A stretch of DNA of 64,000 nt from Dechloromonas sp. ZY10 (GCF_041378895.1 NZ_CP144212.1:62001-126000), one strand, 5' to 3'. Counted from the stretch's first letter, positions 1 through 7,750 are shown. The notes: generated by a model not told the origin, from the sequence alone. Translations and numbers: made by a program.

Positions 1-411
1 CCGAATGTCGTGATTCTGTCGGTGCCTCAGGTGCAAAGTCGCAAAGCCAATGAGCCGATGATTTCGGAGGATGCCCGCTTCGCAATTCTCCTGCATGAGA
101 TGGCGCATGGCGAATACTATTCGAATAGTCATTACGCCAAATATTGTCAGAGGTTCTGGTATGAGACCCTCAGTGAGGAACAGCGTGAGCATTTCAAGCG
201 ATTCCTGGCAGGTTTTAACTATGCGGTCCAGAACGAGGAACTTGTCATCAACGAGATGCAGGCCTATCTGATGTTTACGCCGGATCCAAAATCGTTCAGT
301 GCGCGTAAGTTGGGGGTTAGCGATGCGGAACTGCAAGCAATCCGCGATGCATTCCGCAAGGGGCGCCCGCCGACCCGTTTGCCACTCACTTTGTCCGGGA
401 GCGCACAGTGA
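1..411 (+). CDS. HExxH metallopeptidase-like protein, 3' part only
   Basis: The frame is open from the first base of the window, so the start lies to the left and only the last 136 residues are visible. The segment contains HEMAH followed about 45 residues later by INEMQ, the layout of a zinc metallopeptidase in which two His and a distant Glu bind zinc (gluzincin-like). No family name could be assigned. The region is rich in aromatic and charged residues and shows no membrane segment. Its stop overlaps the GTG start of the next gene (GTGA), which suggests translational coupling to the secreted-repeat genes that follow. Processing or maturation of those proteins is a possible role, but that is inference from position. 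Confidence 0.6.
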   Translation, partial: PNVVILSVPQVQSRKANEPMISEDARFAILLHEMAHGEYYSNSHYAKYCQRFWYETLSEEQREHFKRFLAGFNYAVQNEELVINEMQAYLMFTPDPKSFSARKLGVSDAELQAIRDAFRKGRPPTRLPLTLSGSAQ

Positions 412-710
412 AAATAAATCTCTTGATACTTTTTTCCTTGTGCTTGGGTGCTATGCCATCGTATGCGCAAACCAGCCAGCGGACTCGGGTTCAGGGTAAT
501 ACTGAAATTACGGCCTCGACCAATAATATGACAGCGGTTGCAACTGGTGAAAATACAGTGGCCAAAAATCGGGTTGGCGTGATTCAGGGCGATGTCAAAA
601 GCAATACGCGCATTAGTGTTTCGGCAGCAAATGTAACGACTATTGCCGGTGGACGTAATAAAAAGGCATGTACCAATATTGGAGGGATTGTCAGCAATGA
701 GTGCAAATAA
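408..710 (+). CDS. small secreted repeat protein, 100 aa
   Basis: Starts with GTG overlapping the previous stop. Residues 1-21 form a clear signal peptide ending in SYAQ, so the product is exported. The mature part holds two imperfect copies of the repeat seen more cleanly in the proteins at 1690 and 2059: QGNTEI, then AVATGEN, then AKN and GVIQG; the second copy is degenerate (SNTRI, IAGGRN) and carries two cysteines. The composition (Asn, Thr, Gly, Val, few large hydrophobics) suits a beta-strand-rich extracellular or periplasmic structural protein. I do not recognise a named family. Function is unknown; a fibre or matrix component is a guess from the repeat. Confidence 0.7.
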   Translation: MKINLLILFSLCLGAMPSYAQTSQRTRVQGNTEITASTNNMTAVATGENTVAKNRVGVIQGDVKSNTRISVSAANVTTIAGGRNKKACTNIGGIVSNECK

Positions 711-1002
711 GCGTATTTTGGGGCTGTGGTTTGCGTTGGTGCTTGTGCCTTTCGGCGCACATGCTGTTCAAGGATTGGGCGCCTCTGGCCAGACCAAAGT
801 TAATAACGCCATGGCGAAGCGTTGGTCCGAGCAACAAAAAGGCCAGAACACTCCAACTCAGGAAAAACGCGTCGTCAATGTGGGTAGCCGTCGCAACAAT
901 GATTGCAATGTGAATGTCGGTACCGCACAAGCTGGGCAAGGCGGCCGTCAGCCGAAGGACATCGTCGTGACGACGAAAGAAGTGATCAACGTTTGTAGGT
1001 AA
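697..1002 (+). CDS. small secreted protein, 101 aa, unknown
   Basis: The frame is open from 643, but the ATG at 697 is preceded by GGAGGG (681-686) and begins a typical signal peptide (MSANKR, then a hydrophobic stretch ending AHA), so it is preferred. The start lies inside the 3' end of the preceding gene. The mature protein has a Gln/Asn-rich linker, then NVGSRRNNDCNVNVG and a C-terminal DIVVTTKEVINVC, with one cysteine near the middle and one two residues from the end. The DCNVNVG stretch is loosely like the CTNIGG end of the preceding protein, so the two may be partners or distant relatives. No known family recognised. Confidence 0.65.
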   Translation: MSANKRILGLWFALVLVPFGAHAVQGLGASGQTKVNNAMAKRWSEQQKGQNTPTQEKRVVNVGSRRNNDCNVNVGTAQAGQGGRQPKDIVVTTKEVINVCR

Positions 1003-1010
1003 GAAAAGCC

Positions 1011-1628
1011 ATGTTTAGCCAGAAAAAATGGAAAGTTGCCCAGTCTTGTATCGCCATTGCGCTGCTGTTTGGAGCAGTGGCTGCGAATGCCTCAACCGAA
1101 GAAGAAAAACTCAAGGAACTTGAGAGGGCAATGAATGCTCCGTCCGAGCCAGGGATGGCCAAGCCAAAGCCACGGACCCGTGCAATTGTCTTTGATAATC
1201 AGCCGGGGGGGATGGAGGCTGCTGCTCCGTCGGCAACTGCTGCAGCGGCTCCGGTGGCCCGAGATTGCTACGGTTTGCCACCTGATGTGCGCTCGACTGG
1301 TGTTGATTTTCCGATTCAGTTCAATGTTGGCAGTGCGGTCATTTCTCCAGCCTCCGAGAGCACGCTTAATCTGATTGCCAAATCGCTGGCGCTGAATGAG
1401 CGCTGCATTATCGTTGAAGGGCATACCGATGCCAGTGGTAACTATGATCGGAATTTGCAGCTTTCCCGTGAACGGGCCGAGTCGGTGATCAATTTCCTGA
1501 CTTCACGAAGTGGCATCGATCGCAAGCGCTTGGTCCCGGTTGGCAAGGGCTCTAGTGATCCGCTCAAAAACCTGGATTCTCGCGATTCGAAGAATCGGCG
1601 TGTTGTTTTCAAGGTGGTGACCGGTTGA
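1011..1628 (+). CDS. OmpA-like peptidoglycan-binding protein
   Basis: 205 residues. Residues 1-27 are a signal peptide ending in ANA. A low-complexity Ala/Pro linker follows, then an OmpA C-terminal domain over about residues 105-205: FNVGSAVI, VEGHTDASG, LSRERAESVINFL and SKNRRVVF. These include the conserved Asp and Arg positions that contact diaminopimelate in this family. There is no beta-barrel and no lipobox, so the protein is probably periplasmic and holds a partner against the cell wall. It lies 8 bp after the preceding gene, between two sets of secreted repeat proteins, which makes an anchoring role for that system plausible (inference). Confidence 0.85.
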   Translation: MFSQKKWKVAQSCIAIALLFGAVAANASTEEEKLKELERAMNAPSEPGMAKPKPRTRAIVFDNQPGGMEAAAPSATAAAAPVARDCYGLPPDVRSTGVDFPIQFNVGSAVISPASESTLNLIAKSLALNERCIIVEGHTDASGNYDRNLQLSRERAESVINFLTSRSGIDRKRLVPVGKGSSDPLKNLDSRDSKNRRVVFKVVTG

Positions 1629-1689
1629 TTTCGGCCGCGATCCACTTCTACCAGTAGTACCCATTCAACTGTTACAGGAGACTTATTCC

Positions 1690-2004
1690 ATGCGTCTGAT
1701 TTCTATGATGATCGCTGCTGCCGTTGTTGCTTCCCCGGTTTTTGCCCAACAGGCTCAGCGTTCTTCCAATCCGCAGGGTGTCCAGATTCAAGGTAACACC
1801 AACATCGCTGCCGAAAACAAGAACGTTGCTGCAGTTGCGGTTGGCGAAGGTAACGAAGCCAAGAACACCACCGGTGCGATCAAGGGTGGTACCCAGATTC
1901 AGGGTAATACCAACATCAAGGCTTCGCAAAAGAACGCAGTGGCTGTTGCTGTCGGCAAGAACAATTCTGCAGCAAACGAAGCTGGCGTGATTGGCGGCAA
2001 GTAA
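1690..2004 (+). CDS. secreted 37-residue-repeat protein A
   Basis: 104 residues with a signal peptide ending in VFAQ, and a good ribosome site (CAGGAGA) upstream. The mature protein is two tandem 37-residue units: QIQGNTNI, a spacer, NVAAVAVGEGNEAKN, TTGAIKGG, then the same again slightly changed, ending VIGGK. The alternation of short beta-prone stretches with Gly-Asn turns is reminiscent of curlin-type (GxxNxA) or beta-solenoid repeats. Sequence likeness to real curlins was not tested. The next gene encodes a near-identical mature protein. Probable exported structural or self-assembling protein; no known family assigned. Confidence 0.7.
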   Translation: MRLISMMIAAAVVASPVFAQQAQRSSNPQGVQIQGNTNIAAENKNVAAVAVGEGNEAKNTTGAIKGGTQIQGNTNIKASQKNAVAVAVGKNNSAANEAGVIGGK

Positions 2005-2058
2005 TCGGCTTGCCCCTGCTGTTGAATTAAATTTCGAATCAAAACAAGGAGATATACA

Positions 2059-2400
2059 ATGCGCATGCAAATCGCTATCGCTGCTCTGGCTACCGCCGTG
2101 ATTTCTACCGCCGCATTCGGCCAGGCTTCCCAAGCCAGCCCGAAGGGTGCCATGTCCTCGCCGAACGCACAGGGCGTTCAGATTCAGGGCAATACCAACA
2201 TTACTGCTGAGAACAAGAACGTTGCTGCTGTTGCAGTTGGCGAAGGTAACACCGCCAAGAACACCACCGGTGCAATCAAGGGCGGCACCCAGATCCAGGG
2301 CAACACCAACATCAAGGCTTCGCAAAAGAACGCTACCGCAGTTGCCGTTGGTAAGAACAATACCGCCGCCAACGAGGCTGGCGTGATCGGCGGCAAGTAA
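2059..2400 (+). CDS. secreted 37-residue-repeat protein B (paralogue of A)
   Basis: 113 residues; signal peptide of about 22 residues and a strong ribosome site (AAGGAGA, 2046-2052). From NAQGVQIQ to the C-terminus it differs from the preceding protein at only about five of 78 positions, yet many codons differ silently (for example, synonymous Asn, Gly and Thr codons in the shared GNTNI motif). This indicates an old duplication kept under protein-level selection. The N-terminal linker after the signal peptide is unrelated and about nine residues longer. It is the last gene before a strong terminator, so the block probably ends here. Confidence 0.7.
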   Translation: MRMQIAIAALATAVISTAAFGQASQASPKGAMSSPNAQGVQIQGNTNITAENKNVAAVAVGEGNTAKNTTGAIKGGTQIQGNTNIKASQKNATAVAVGKNNTAANEAGVIGGK

Positions 2401-2447
2401 TTCGCTGTCCGTAGCTTGGCGGCTAACGCCAAAGCAGGTAAAAATCA

Positions 2448-2480
2448 GGGCTGCCGGGTTTTCCCGGCAGCCCTTTTTTT
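2448..2480 (+). terminator. rho-independent terminator after the repeat-protein genes
   Basis: A perfect 11-bp stem (GGGCTGCCGGG / CCCGGCAGCCC) with a TTTT loop is followed by seven T residues. It separates the secreted-repeat block from the ATPase gene that starts at 2497. Confidence 0.93.
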
Positions 2481-2496
2481 CTGATGAGCCCGAACC

Positions 2497-4107
2497 ATGA
2501 GCGAACCCTTGTATCTTGCCAAATCGGCCAGCGGTTATCCCGCCTTGTTGCCACGCATGGCCAATCGTCACGGCCTGGTTACCGGTGCCACCGGTACCGG
2601 CAAAACGGTGACCCTGCAAGCTTTGGCTGAGCGCTTGTCGTATGCCGGAATCCCGGTTTTCATGGCCGACGTGAAAGGTGATCTTTCCGGGATTGGTGCG
2701 GCTGGTGAACTGACTCCTCGCCTGCAGCAGCGAATCTGCGAACTTGGTCTTGAGGGCTTTCAGCCATTTGCCAATCCGGTCGCCTGCTGGGATGTATTTG
2801 GCGCACAAGGGGTGCCGGTACGGGCCACCATCTCGGATTTGGGACCTTTGCTGCTGGCCCGTCTGCTCGGATTGAATGAAACTCAGACCGGTGTCCTGCA
2901 ATTGGTCTTCCGCATCGCCGATGATGAGGGCTTGCTGCTACTCGATCTCAAGGATTTGCGGGCGATCGTGCAGCATGTCGGCGACCATGCTAAGGATTAC
3001 AAAACTGAATACGGGAATGTGTCGACGGCCTCTATCGGAGCCATTCAGCGCGGTCTATTGACGTTGGAGGAGCAAGGGGGGGATTGCTTCTTTGGCGAGC
3101 CGATGCTTGATATTCATGACCTGATGCAATGCGATGCCAACGGACGCGGTGTCGTCAACATTCTGGCTGCAGAAAAACTGATCCATACGCCGGCGCTGTA
3201 TTCGACGTTCCTGCTCTGGTTGCTTGCCGAATTGTTTGAACAATTGCCGGAAGCCGGTGATCTCGACAAGCCCAAGCTGGTTTTCTTTTTCGATGAAGCC
3301 CATCTGTTGTTTGCAGATGCGCCGCAGGCGCTGATCGACAAAGTCGAGCAGGTGGTGCGGTTGATCCGTTCGAAGGGGGTTGGGGTCTTTTTCGTGACGC
3401 AAAATCCGCTGGATGTGCCGGAGAAGATTCTTGGGCAACTGGGTAACCGGGTGCAACATGCCTTGCGTGCGTTCACCCCGCGTGATCAGAAAGCAGTCCA
3501 GTCTGCGGCTCAAACGATGCGTGCCAATCCTGCATTTGATGCAGCCAAGGCGATAACTGAGCTGGGGGTGGGCGAAGCGCTGATTTCCTGTCTCGATGAA
3601 CAGGGGCGCCCCAATGTGGTGGAGCGTGGCCTGATTTTTCCGCCGGCATCGCGATTGGGGCCGCTGACTACGGATGAGCGGCTGGGATTGATTCACGGCT
3701 CGCCGTTGCAAGAGCGATACGGGCAGGCGATTGATCGCGAGTCGGCTTACGAGATTCTCAAGGGGCAGCCGGCTACGGTGCCGGCCGGTGTCTCGCCGCG
3801 TCCTGGTGCGATTCCGGCGCCGGCAGCTCCGGCAGGGCGCTCAGCCGGCTATCGAACCACGTCCGCAACTGCTCCGGCCCAACATCCGGTCGAAGCTCCG
3901 GCTGGAGCGGAGAGCGGCGGTGGTTTGCTGGGGGGGCTGGGCGAGTTGCTTGGCGGCAGTACCGGGCCGCGCGGCGGTCGTCGTGAAGGGGTGCTGGAAG
4001 CAGCTGCCAAAAGCGCCGTACGTGGTATTGCCGGAACGGTTGGGCGGGAATTGGGGAAACAGATTCTGCGCGGAGTGCTGGGTTCTATCCTCGGCGGGCG
4101 CCGTTAA
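2497..4107 (+). CDS. YjgR/DUF853-type HerA-like ATPase
   Basis: 536 residues. The N-terminal half holds a P-loop (GATGTGKT, about residues 30-37) followed by [13 protein letters not shown], and a Walker B (FFFDEAH) near residue 265, then TQNPLDVP, as in the DUF853 group of HerA-related ATPases (E. coli YjgR). The C-terminal 110 residues are Ala/Pro/Gly-rich and end in a glycine-rich tail ([13 protein letters not shown]), also seen in YjgR-like proteins. The biological role of this group is poorly known. It stands alone: a terminator precedes it and the next gene runs the other way. Confidence 0.88.
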   Translation: MSEPLYLAKSASGYPALLPRMANRHGLVTGATGTGKTVTLQALAERLSYAGIPVFMADVKGDLSGIGAAGELTPRLQQRICELGLEGFQPFANPVACWDVFGAQGVPVRATISDLGPLLLARLLGLNETQTGVLQLVFRIADDEGLLLLDLKDLRAIVQHVGDHAKDYKTEYGNVSTASIGAIQRGLLTLEEQGGDCFFGEPMLDIHDLMQCDANGRGVVNILAAEKLIHTPALYSTFLLWLLAELFEQLPEAGDLDKPKLVFFFDEAHLLFADAPQALIDKVEQVVRLIRSKGVGVFFVTQNPLDVPEKILGQLGNRVQHALRAFTPRDQKAVQSAAQTMRANPAFDAAKAITELGVGEALISCLDEQGRPNVVERGLIFPPASRLGPLTTDERLGLIHGSPLQERYGQAIDRESAYEILKGQPATVPAGVSPRPGAIPAPAAPAGRSAGYRTTSATAPAQHPVEAPAGAESGGGLLGGLGELLGGSTGPRGGRREGVLEAAAKSAVRGIAGTVGRELGKQILRGVLGSILGGRR

Positions 4108-4174
4108 CGCCGCCTTGAGCGTAATACGGGGGATGGCGCCAAGCCTGCTTTGGCGTCGGCTTCTCTGGCAAGGC

Positions 4175-4202
4175 AAAAACCGGTTTTTCACGGTCGACCG
4201 TG
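4175..4202. repeat. paired palindromes including the dispersed CACGGTCGACCGTG motif
   Basis: Two abutting perfect 14-bp palindromes: AAAAACCGGTTTTT (4175-4188) and CACGGTCGACCGTG (4189-4202). They lie between the convergent yjgR-like and oxyR genes. The second is the most complete copy of a motif found in many spacers of this window, usually next to a T-rich GGTTTT stretch. It may also work as a bidirectional transcription end. Confidence 0.7.
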
Positions 4203-4218
4203 GCATATGGCCAATTTC

Positions 4219-5157
4219 TCAGGCATCTGCGGTACCAAGGCCGCGTATCAAACCCGGTTGCATCCGGTAGGCCGGGTTATCTATCCGCGATAGCGCCAGC
4301 AGCAATGCATCGATGGCTTTCGGGCGGACAAAGCCGGTCCGCCAGGCAAGTGCAATGCGGCGAGCAGGGGATGGACCGATAAACGGGATCACGCTGAGCA
4401 GCTCATTGCTGTAAGGATGGGTAAGTGCTCCCTCGGGCAGGACCGAGATTCCCAGACCAGAGGCAACCATGCTGCGAATGGTGCCGATCGAGTGCCCCAG
4501 GCGGACGCCGCTCTCCGGGCTGCTGACCTGCGGGCAGGCTCCAAGAACCTGGTCGCGAAAACAGTTGCCGGCCTTCAGCAGCAGCACTTCTGCCCCGGTC
4601 ACTTCTTCCGGACTCATGCTGGTGCGTTGCTCCCAAGGGTGGCCGCGTGGCACGATAATCTTGAAATCTTCATCGTAAATCGCGCGGGTAACCACCCCAT
4701 TCTGCTCAAACGGCAACGCAATCACCAAAACATCCAGCTCGTTGTCGTTCAGCATTTCCGCCAGGTTGGCGGTCATGTTTTCTTCGATTGCCAGTGGCAT
4801 GGCCGGCGCAACGGGCCGCAACGCACAGATCAATTGCGGCAACAAGTAAGGGGCAATAGTGTGGATGATGCCCAGGCGCAGCGGCCCGGCCAGTTGATCA
4901 CGCCCGTAGTGCGCCAGCTGACGCACCTTGTCGGCCTCCAGCAGTGCCTGGCGGGCTTGTTCGACGATGCGGGTGCCAACATCGGTGGGGCTGACAAAGC
5001 CCTTCCCGCGTTCAAACAACAGCACCCCAAGCTCATCTTCAAGGCGTGCGATGGCGACGCTGAGCGTCGGCTGGCTGACTGAGCAACGTTCAGCCGCACG
5101 GCTGAAACTGCCTTCCTGGGCCAAGGCAATGATGTAACGGAATTCGGTCAAGGTCAT
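4219..5157 (-). CDS. oxyR: OxyR, peroxide-sensing LysR-type regulator
   Basis: 312 residues. The N-terminal winged HTH (FRYIIALAQEGSFSRAAE, SQPTLSVAIARLE) is LysR-type. Cysteines fall at residues 199 and 208 in GNCFRDQVLGAC, the same numbering and spacing as the redox pair of E. coli OxyR, so this is OxyR rather than a general LysR protein. It would activate peroxide-defence genes when C199-C208 forms a disulfide. It is divergent from the cytochrome c peroxidase gene, and an OxyR-type operator lies 36 bp before its own start, which suggests autoregulation together with control of the neighbour. Confidence 0.95.
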   Translation of the reverse strand: MTLTEFRYIIALAQEGSFSRAAERCSVSQPTLSVAIARLEDELGVLLFERGKGFVSPTDVGTRIVEQARQALLEADKVRQLAHYGRDQLAGPLRLGIIHTIAPYLLPQLICALRPVAPAMPLAIEENMTANLAEMLNDNELDVLVIALPFEQNGVVTRAIYDEDFKIIVPRGHPWEQRTSMSPEEVTGAEVLLLKAGNCFRDQVLGACPQVSSPESGVRLGHSIGTIRSMVASGLGISVLPEGALTHPYSNELLSVIPFIGPSPARRIALAWRTGFVRPKAIDALLLALSRIDNPAYRMQPGLIRGLGTADA

Positions 5158-5193
5158 GGCCGCATTCTATCAATAGTAAAAACCCCTTGGTTT

Positions 5194-5230
5194 ATAGGGA
5201 AAAGCTATGTGATTGATAGCTAAAGCTCAT
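5194..5230. promoter_or_regulatory. OxyR-type binding site
   Basis: The spacer reads ATAG-N7-CTAT-N7-ATAG-N7-TCAT, matching the known OxyR consensus of four ATAG/CTAT elements with 7-bp gaps in three elements exactly and the fourth partly. It sits between oxyR and the peroxidase gene. Confidence 0.85.
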
Positions 5231-5238
5231 GTAAATCA

Positions 5239-5252
5239 TTGACTTAAGTCAA
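5239..5252 (+). promoter_or_regulatory. FNR/ANR-type box upstream of the peroxidase gene
   Basis: TTGACTTAAGTCAA is a perfect palindrome fitting the FNR-family form TTGAY-N4-RTCAA. Its centre (5245.5) is 41.5 bp upstream of a start site expected near 5287 from the -10-like GACAAT at 5274-5279, the usual class II activator geometry. Confidence 0.75.
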
Positions 5253-5273
5253 TATGAACTGGGCGGCTGTGCC

Positions 5274-5279
5274 GACAAT
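5274..5279 (+). promoter_or_regulatory. -10 element of the peroxidase promoter
   Basis: GACAAT lies where a class II FNR promoter would need a -10 relative to the box at 5239-5252. No good -35 is visible, as expected for an activator-dependent promoter. Confidence 0.5.
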
Positions 5280-5316
5280 GTGCGGGCCGTTGCATTTTAT
5301 TCACAGGGAGATTTCC

Positions 5317-6312
5317 ATGAATGCCCGCATTTTTTCCTTATCCTTCGCTTTGTTAGCACTGCCGATGGCAGCGAGTCATGCTGCCGAACCGATTCAGCCA
5401 ATCAAGTCAGCCCAGGTGGCTAATCCTGCCTTGGTCGAGCTGGGCAAAAAACTGTATTTTGACCCCCGTCTGTCGAAATCCGGCTTCATTTCCTGCAATT
5501 CCTGTCACAACCTGTCGATGGGCGGAACCGACAATATCAAAACTTCGATCGGTCATAACTGGCAGGAAGGGCCGATCAACGCTCCGACAGTGCTTAATTC
5601 CAGTCTGAATCTGGCGCAATTCTGGGATGGCAGGGCGGCCGATCTCAAGGAGCAGGCTGGTGGCCCGATTGCCAACCCGGGCGAGATGGCTTTTACCCAT
5701 TCGCTGGCGATTAATGTCCTGCAGTCGATTCCCGGCTATGTGGCGGAATTCCGGAAGGCTTTTGGTAACGATCAGATTGATATCGACAAGGTCACCAAGG
5801 CGATTGCCGCTTTCGAGGAGACTCTGGTGACCCCCGATTCGCGCTTTGATCAATGGCTCAAGGGGAACAAGAAAGCCTTGAGCAAGAATGAGCTGGAAGG
5901 CTACCAGCTGTTCAAGTCCAGCGGTTGTGTGGCTTGCCACAACGGTCCGGCCGTTGGCGGCAATTCCTTCCAGAAAATGGGGGTGGTCGAGCCTTACAAG
6001 GCATCCAGCCCGGCAGAAGGGCGTTCTGCCGTGACCGGCAAGGATGCCGACCGTTTCAACTTCAAGGTGCCCACCTTGCGCAATGTTGAACTGACCTACC
6101 CCTACTTCCACGACGGTGCGGCCAATACATTGCCGGAAGCAGTCGATGTGATGGGGCGATTGCAGCTGGGCAAGAAGTTCACGGCTGAAGAAAATGCCAA
6201 GATCGTCGCCTTCCTCAAGACCCTGACCGGAACTCAACCCAATTTCAAGTTGCCGATCCTGCCGCCATCGGCCGATGGCACACCGCGTCCGACACCCTTC
6301 GAGCGCAAGTAG
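5317..6312 (+). CDS. di-haem cytochrome c peroxidase
   Basis: 331 residues from the ATG at 5317, chosen because AGGGAG (5305-5310) precedes it and it begins a signal peptide (to SHAAE); the open frame extends upstream without support. Two c-type haem motifs are present: CNSCH in the N-terminal half (about residue 60) and CVACH in the second half (about residue 205). This is the bacterial CcpA/MauG-like layout. The enzyme reduces H2O2 to water in the periplasm with electrons from cytochrome c. It needs the Ccm machinery encoded just downstream. The upstream region carries OxyR-type and FNR-type sites, implying control by both peroxide and low oxygen. Confidence 0.95.
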   Translation: MNARIFSLSFALLALPMAASHAAEPIQPIKSAQVANPALVELGKKLYFDPRLSKSGFISCNSCHNLSMGGTDNIKTSIGHNWQEGPINAPTVLNSSLNLAQFWDGRAADLKEQAGGPIANPGEMAFTHSLAINVLQSIPGYVAEFRKAFGNDQIDIDKVTKAIAAFEETLVTPDSRFDQWLKGNKKALSKNELEGYQLFKSSGCVACHNGPAVGGNSFQKMGVVEPYKASSPAEGRSAVTGKDADRFNFKVPTLRNVELTYPYFHDGAANTLPEAVDVMGRLQLGKKFTAEENAKIVAFLKTLTGTQPNFKLPILPPSADGTPRPTPFERK

Positions 6313-6338
6313 GCCAGAGTCCGGTCAGTCGGGAAATC

Positions 6339-6362
6339 GAGGGGCGTAGTCCCCCTTTTTCC
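6339..6362 (+). terminator. probable terminator after the peroxidase gene
   Basis: A short hairpin (AGGGG / CCCCT) is followed by a T-run and a pyrimidine-rich stretch. It lies between the peroxidase stop and the FNR-type box of the ccm operon. Confidence 0.5.
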
Positions 6363-6373
6363 CTTTCTCTAGT

Positions 6374-6387
6374 TTGATGATCATCAA
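6374..6387 (+). promoter_or_regulatory. FNR/ANR box of the ccm operon
   Basis: TTGATGATCATCAA matches the FNR consensus TTGAT-N4-ATCAA perfectly. Its centre (6380.5) is 41.5 bp upstream of a start site predicted near 6422 from the -10-like CATAAT at 6410-6415. This is a textbook class II arrangement, suggesting anaerobic induction of cytochrome c maturation. Confidence 0.82.
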
Positions 6388-6409
6388 TCTGCCGCTAAAC
6401 TTGCGCGTT

Positions 6410-6415
6410 CATAAT
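6410..6415 (+). promoter_or_regulatory. -10 element of the ccm promoter
   Basis: CATAAT is positioned correctly for activation from the FNR-type box at 6374-6387. Transcription would begin near 6422, about 35 nt before the preferred ccmA ATG. Confidence 0.55.
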
Positions 6416-6456
6416 CTGCCGCGCCATGCTTCTTGAACCCTTCTTCTTCTCCGCCG

Positions 6457-7071
6457 ATGCTCGCTGCTGAACAACTGGCCTGCGTGCGCGGTGAGCGTCG
6501 CCTGTTTGCCGATGTCGGATTCCGTCTGGCCGGCGGCGAATTGCTCTATCTGCAGGGCCGCAATGGCGCCGGCAAAACCAGCATGCTACGCATGCTGATC
6601 GGCCTGCTGCCGCCTGAGGCTGGCCGGATTTTGTGGCAAGGTCGGGATATTCATGAGCAGATCGATGAATATCGCGCCGAGTTGTGCTATCTCGGCCATT
6701 ACAACGCGATCAAGGAAGAGCTGACACCGCTGGAAAACTTGTTGCTATCGGCTCGTCTTGCCGATGAGGACCTGTCCGAGGACGACGCACTTGATGCGCT
6801 GGAGCAGGTCGGTCTTGCCGGCCGCGAGGACCTGGCCTGCAAATATCTGTCGCAAGGTCAGAAGCGGCGTGTCGCACTGGCTCGACTGGTCAAGGAAAAA
6901 CGGGCGCTCTGGGTGCTCGACGAACCGTTCGTCGCACTTGACGTGGCAGCGGTTGCCTGGCTCGCCGTGATCATTTCGGCGCATCTGCAGCGGGGCGGGC
7001 TGGCCGTCATGACGACCCACCAGCCGGTCGACATTCCCGCCGGTACGGTCCGCGAGTTGCGGCTGGGATGA
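6457..7071 (+). CDS. ccmA: CcmA, haem exporter ATPase
   Basis: ABC ATPase of 204 residues with a P-loop (GRNGAGKTS), a signature region (YLSQGQKRRVALARL) and Walker B (LWVLDEP). The ATG at 6457 gives the usual CcmA N-terminus (MLAAEQLACVRGERRLF); a TTG eight codons earlier (6433) is possible, and neither has a clear ribosome site. With CcmB and CcmC it forms the CcmABCD complex that drives release of haem-loaded CcmE for cytochrome c assembly. First gene of the operon, 10 bp before ccmB. Confidence 0.93.
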   Translation: MLAAEQLACVRGERRLFADVGFRLAGGELLYLQGRNGAGKTSMLRMLIGLLPPEAGRILWQGRDIHEQIDEYRAELCYLGHYNAIKEELTPLENLLLSARLADEDLSEDDALDALEQVGLAGREDLACKYLSQGQKRRVALARLVKEKRALWVLDEPFVALDVAAVAWLAVIISAHLQRGGLAVMTTHQPVDIPAGTVRELRLG

Positions 7072-7081
7072 GGGGGCGGGG

Positions 7082-7750
7082 ATGCTGAAAATCATCACTG
7101 CAGTGGTCGGTCGCGATTTGAAGCTGGCGATGCGCCGTCAGGCAGATATCGTTTCGGCCTTGTTCTTTTTCATCATCGTTGTCAGTCTGTTTCCGCTTGG
7201 CGTCGGACCTGAGCCGGATCTGCTGCGCAAACTGGCTCCCGGCGTGCTGTGGGTGGCAGCACTACTGGCAACGATGCTGTCGTTGCCGCGCCTGTTTGCC
7301 GATGACCATCGCGACGGGACGCTGGAGCAACTGGCGCTGGCACCGCATCCGCTGGGCCTGGCGGTAACCGGCAAGGTTCTCGCCCACTGGCTGGTTTCGG
7401 GCCTGCCCCTGGCTTTGCTGGCACCGGTTTTGGGCATCCAGTTCGATTTGTCTACCGATGCATTGCTGGTTCTGACCGGCAGCCTCTTGCTCGGCACCCC
7501 GGCGCTGTCCGGGATCGGTGCCATTGGTGCGGCATTAACCCTCGGCCTGCGCGGTGGCGGCATCCTGCTTTCCCTGCTGGTTCTACCTTTGTACATCCCG
7601 GTGCTAATATTCGGCGCTGGCGCGGTTGACGCGACGGTGGCCGGACTCGGGGGGGAAGGCCACCTTTCCCTGCTCGCCGCTCTGACTTTTGCCGCTCTCG
7701 GCTTTGCCCCCTGGGCATCGGCCGCCGCCTTGAAGATCGCCCTCGAATGA
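7082..7750 (+). CDS. ccmB: CcmB, haem exporter membrane subunit
   Basis: 222 residues with six predicted hydrophobic segments (for example ALFFFIIVVSLFPLG, LLSLLVLPLYIPVLIFGAG), typical length for CcmB. Integral inner-membrane part of the CcmABCD complex. Its stop overlaps the ccmC start by 4 bp (ATGA), so the two are probably translationally coupled. Confidence 0.95.
   Translation: MLKIITAVVGRDLKLAMRRQADIVSALFFFIIVVSLFPLGVGPEPDLLRKLAPGVLWVAALLATMLSLPRLFADDHRDGTLEQLALAPHPLGLAVTGKVLAHWLVSGLPLALLAPVLGIQFDLSTDALLVLTGSLLLGTPALSGIGAIGAALTLGLRGGGILLSLLVLPLYIPVLIFGAGAVDATVAGLGGEGHLSLLAALTFAALGFAPWASAAALKIALE

Noticed and set aside
1780-2400. Repeated DNA in the first 2.4 kb as a possible CRISPR array
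   Set aside because: The repeats are coding, of 111-bp period, and diverged at third codon positions. There are no short constant repeats with unique spacers.
1672-2901. 409-residue frame on the - strand with internal repeats
   Set aside because: The repeats mirror those of the two secreted proteins on the + strand, which have signal peptides and ribosome sites. The frame also runs through the terminator and into the ATPase gene.
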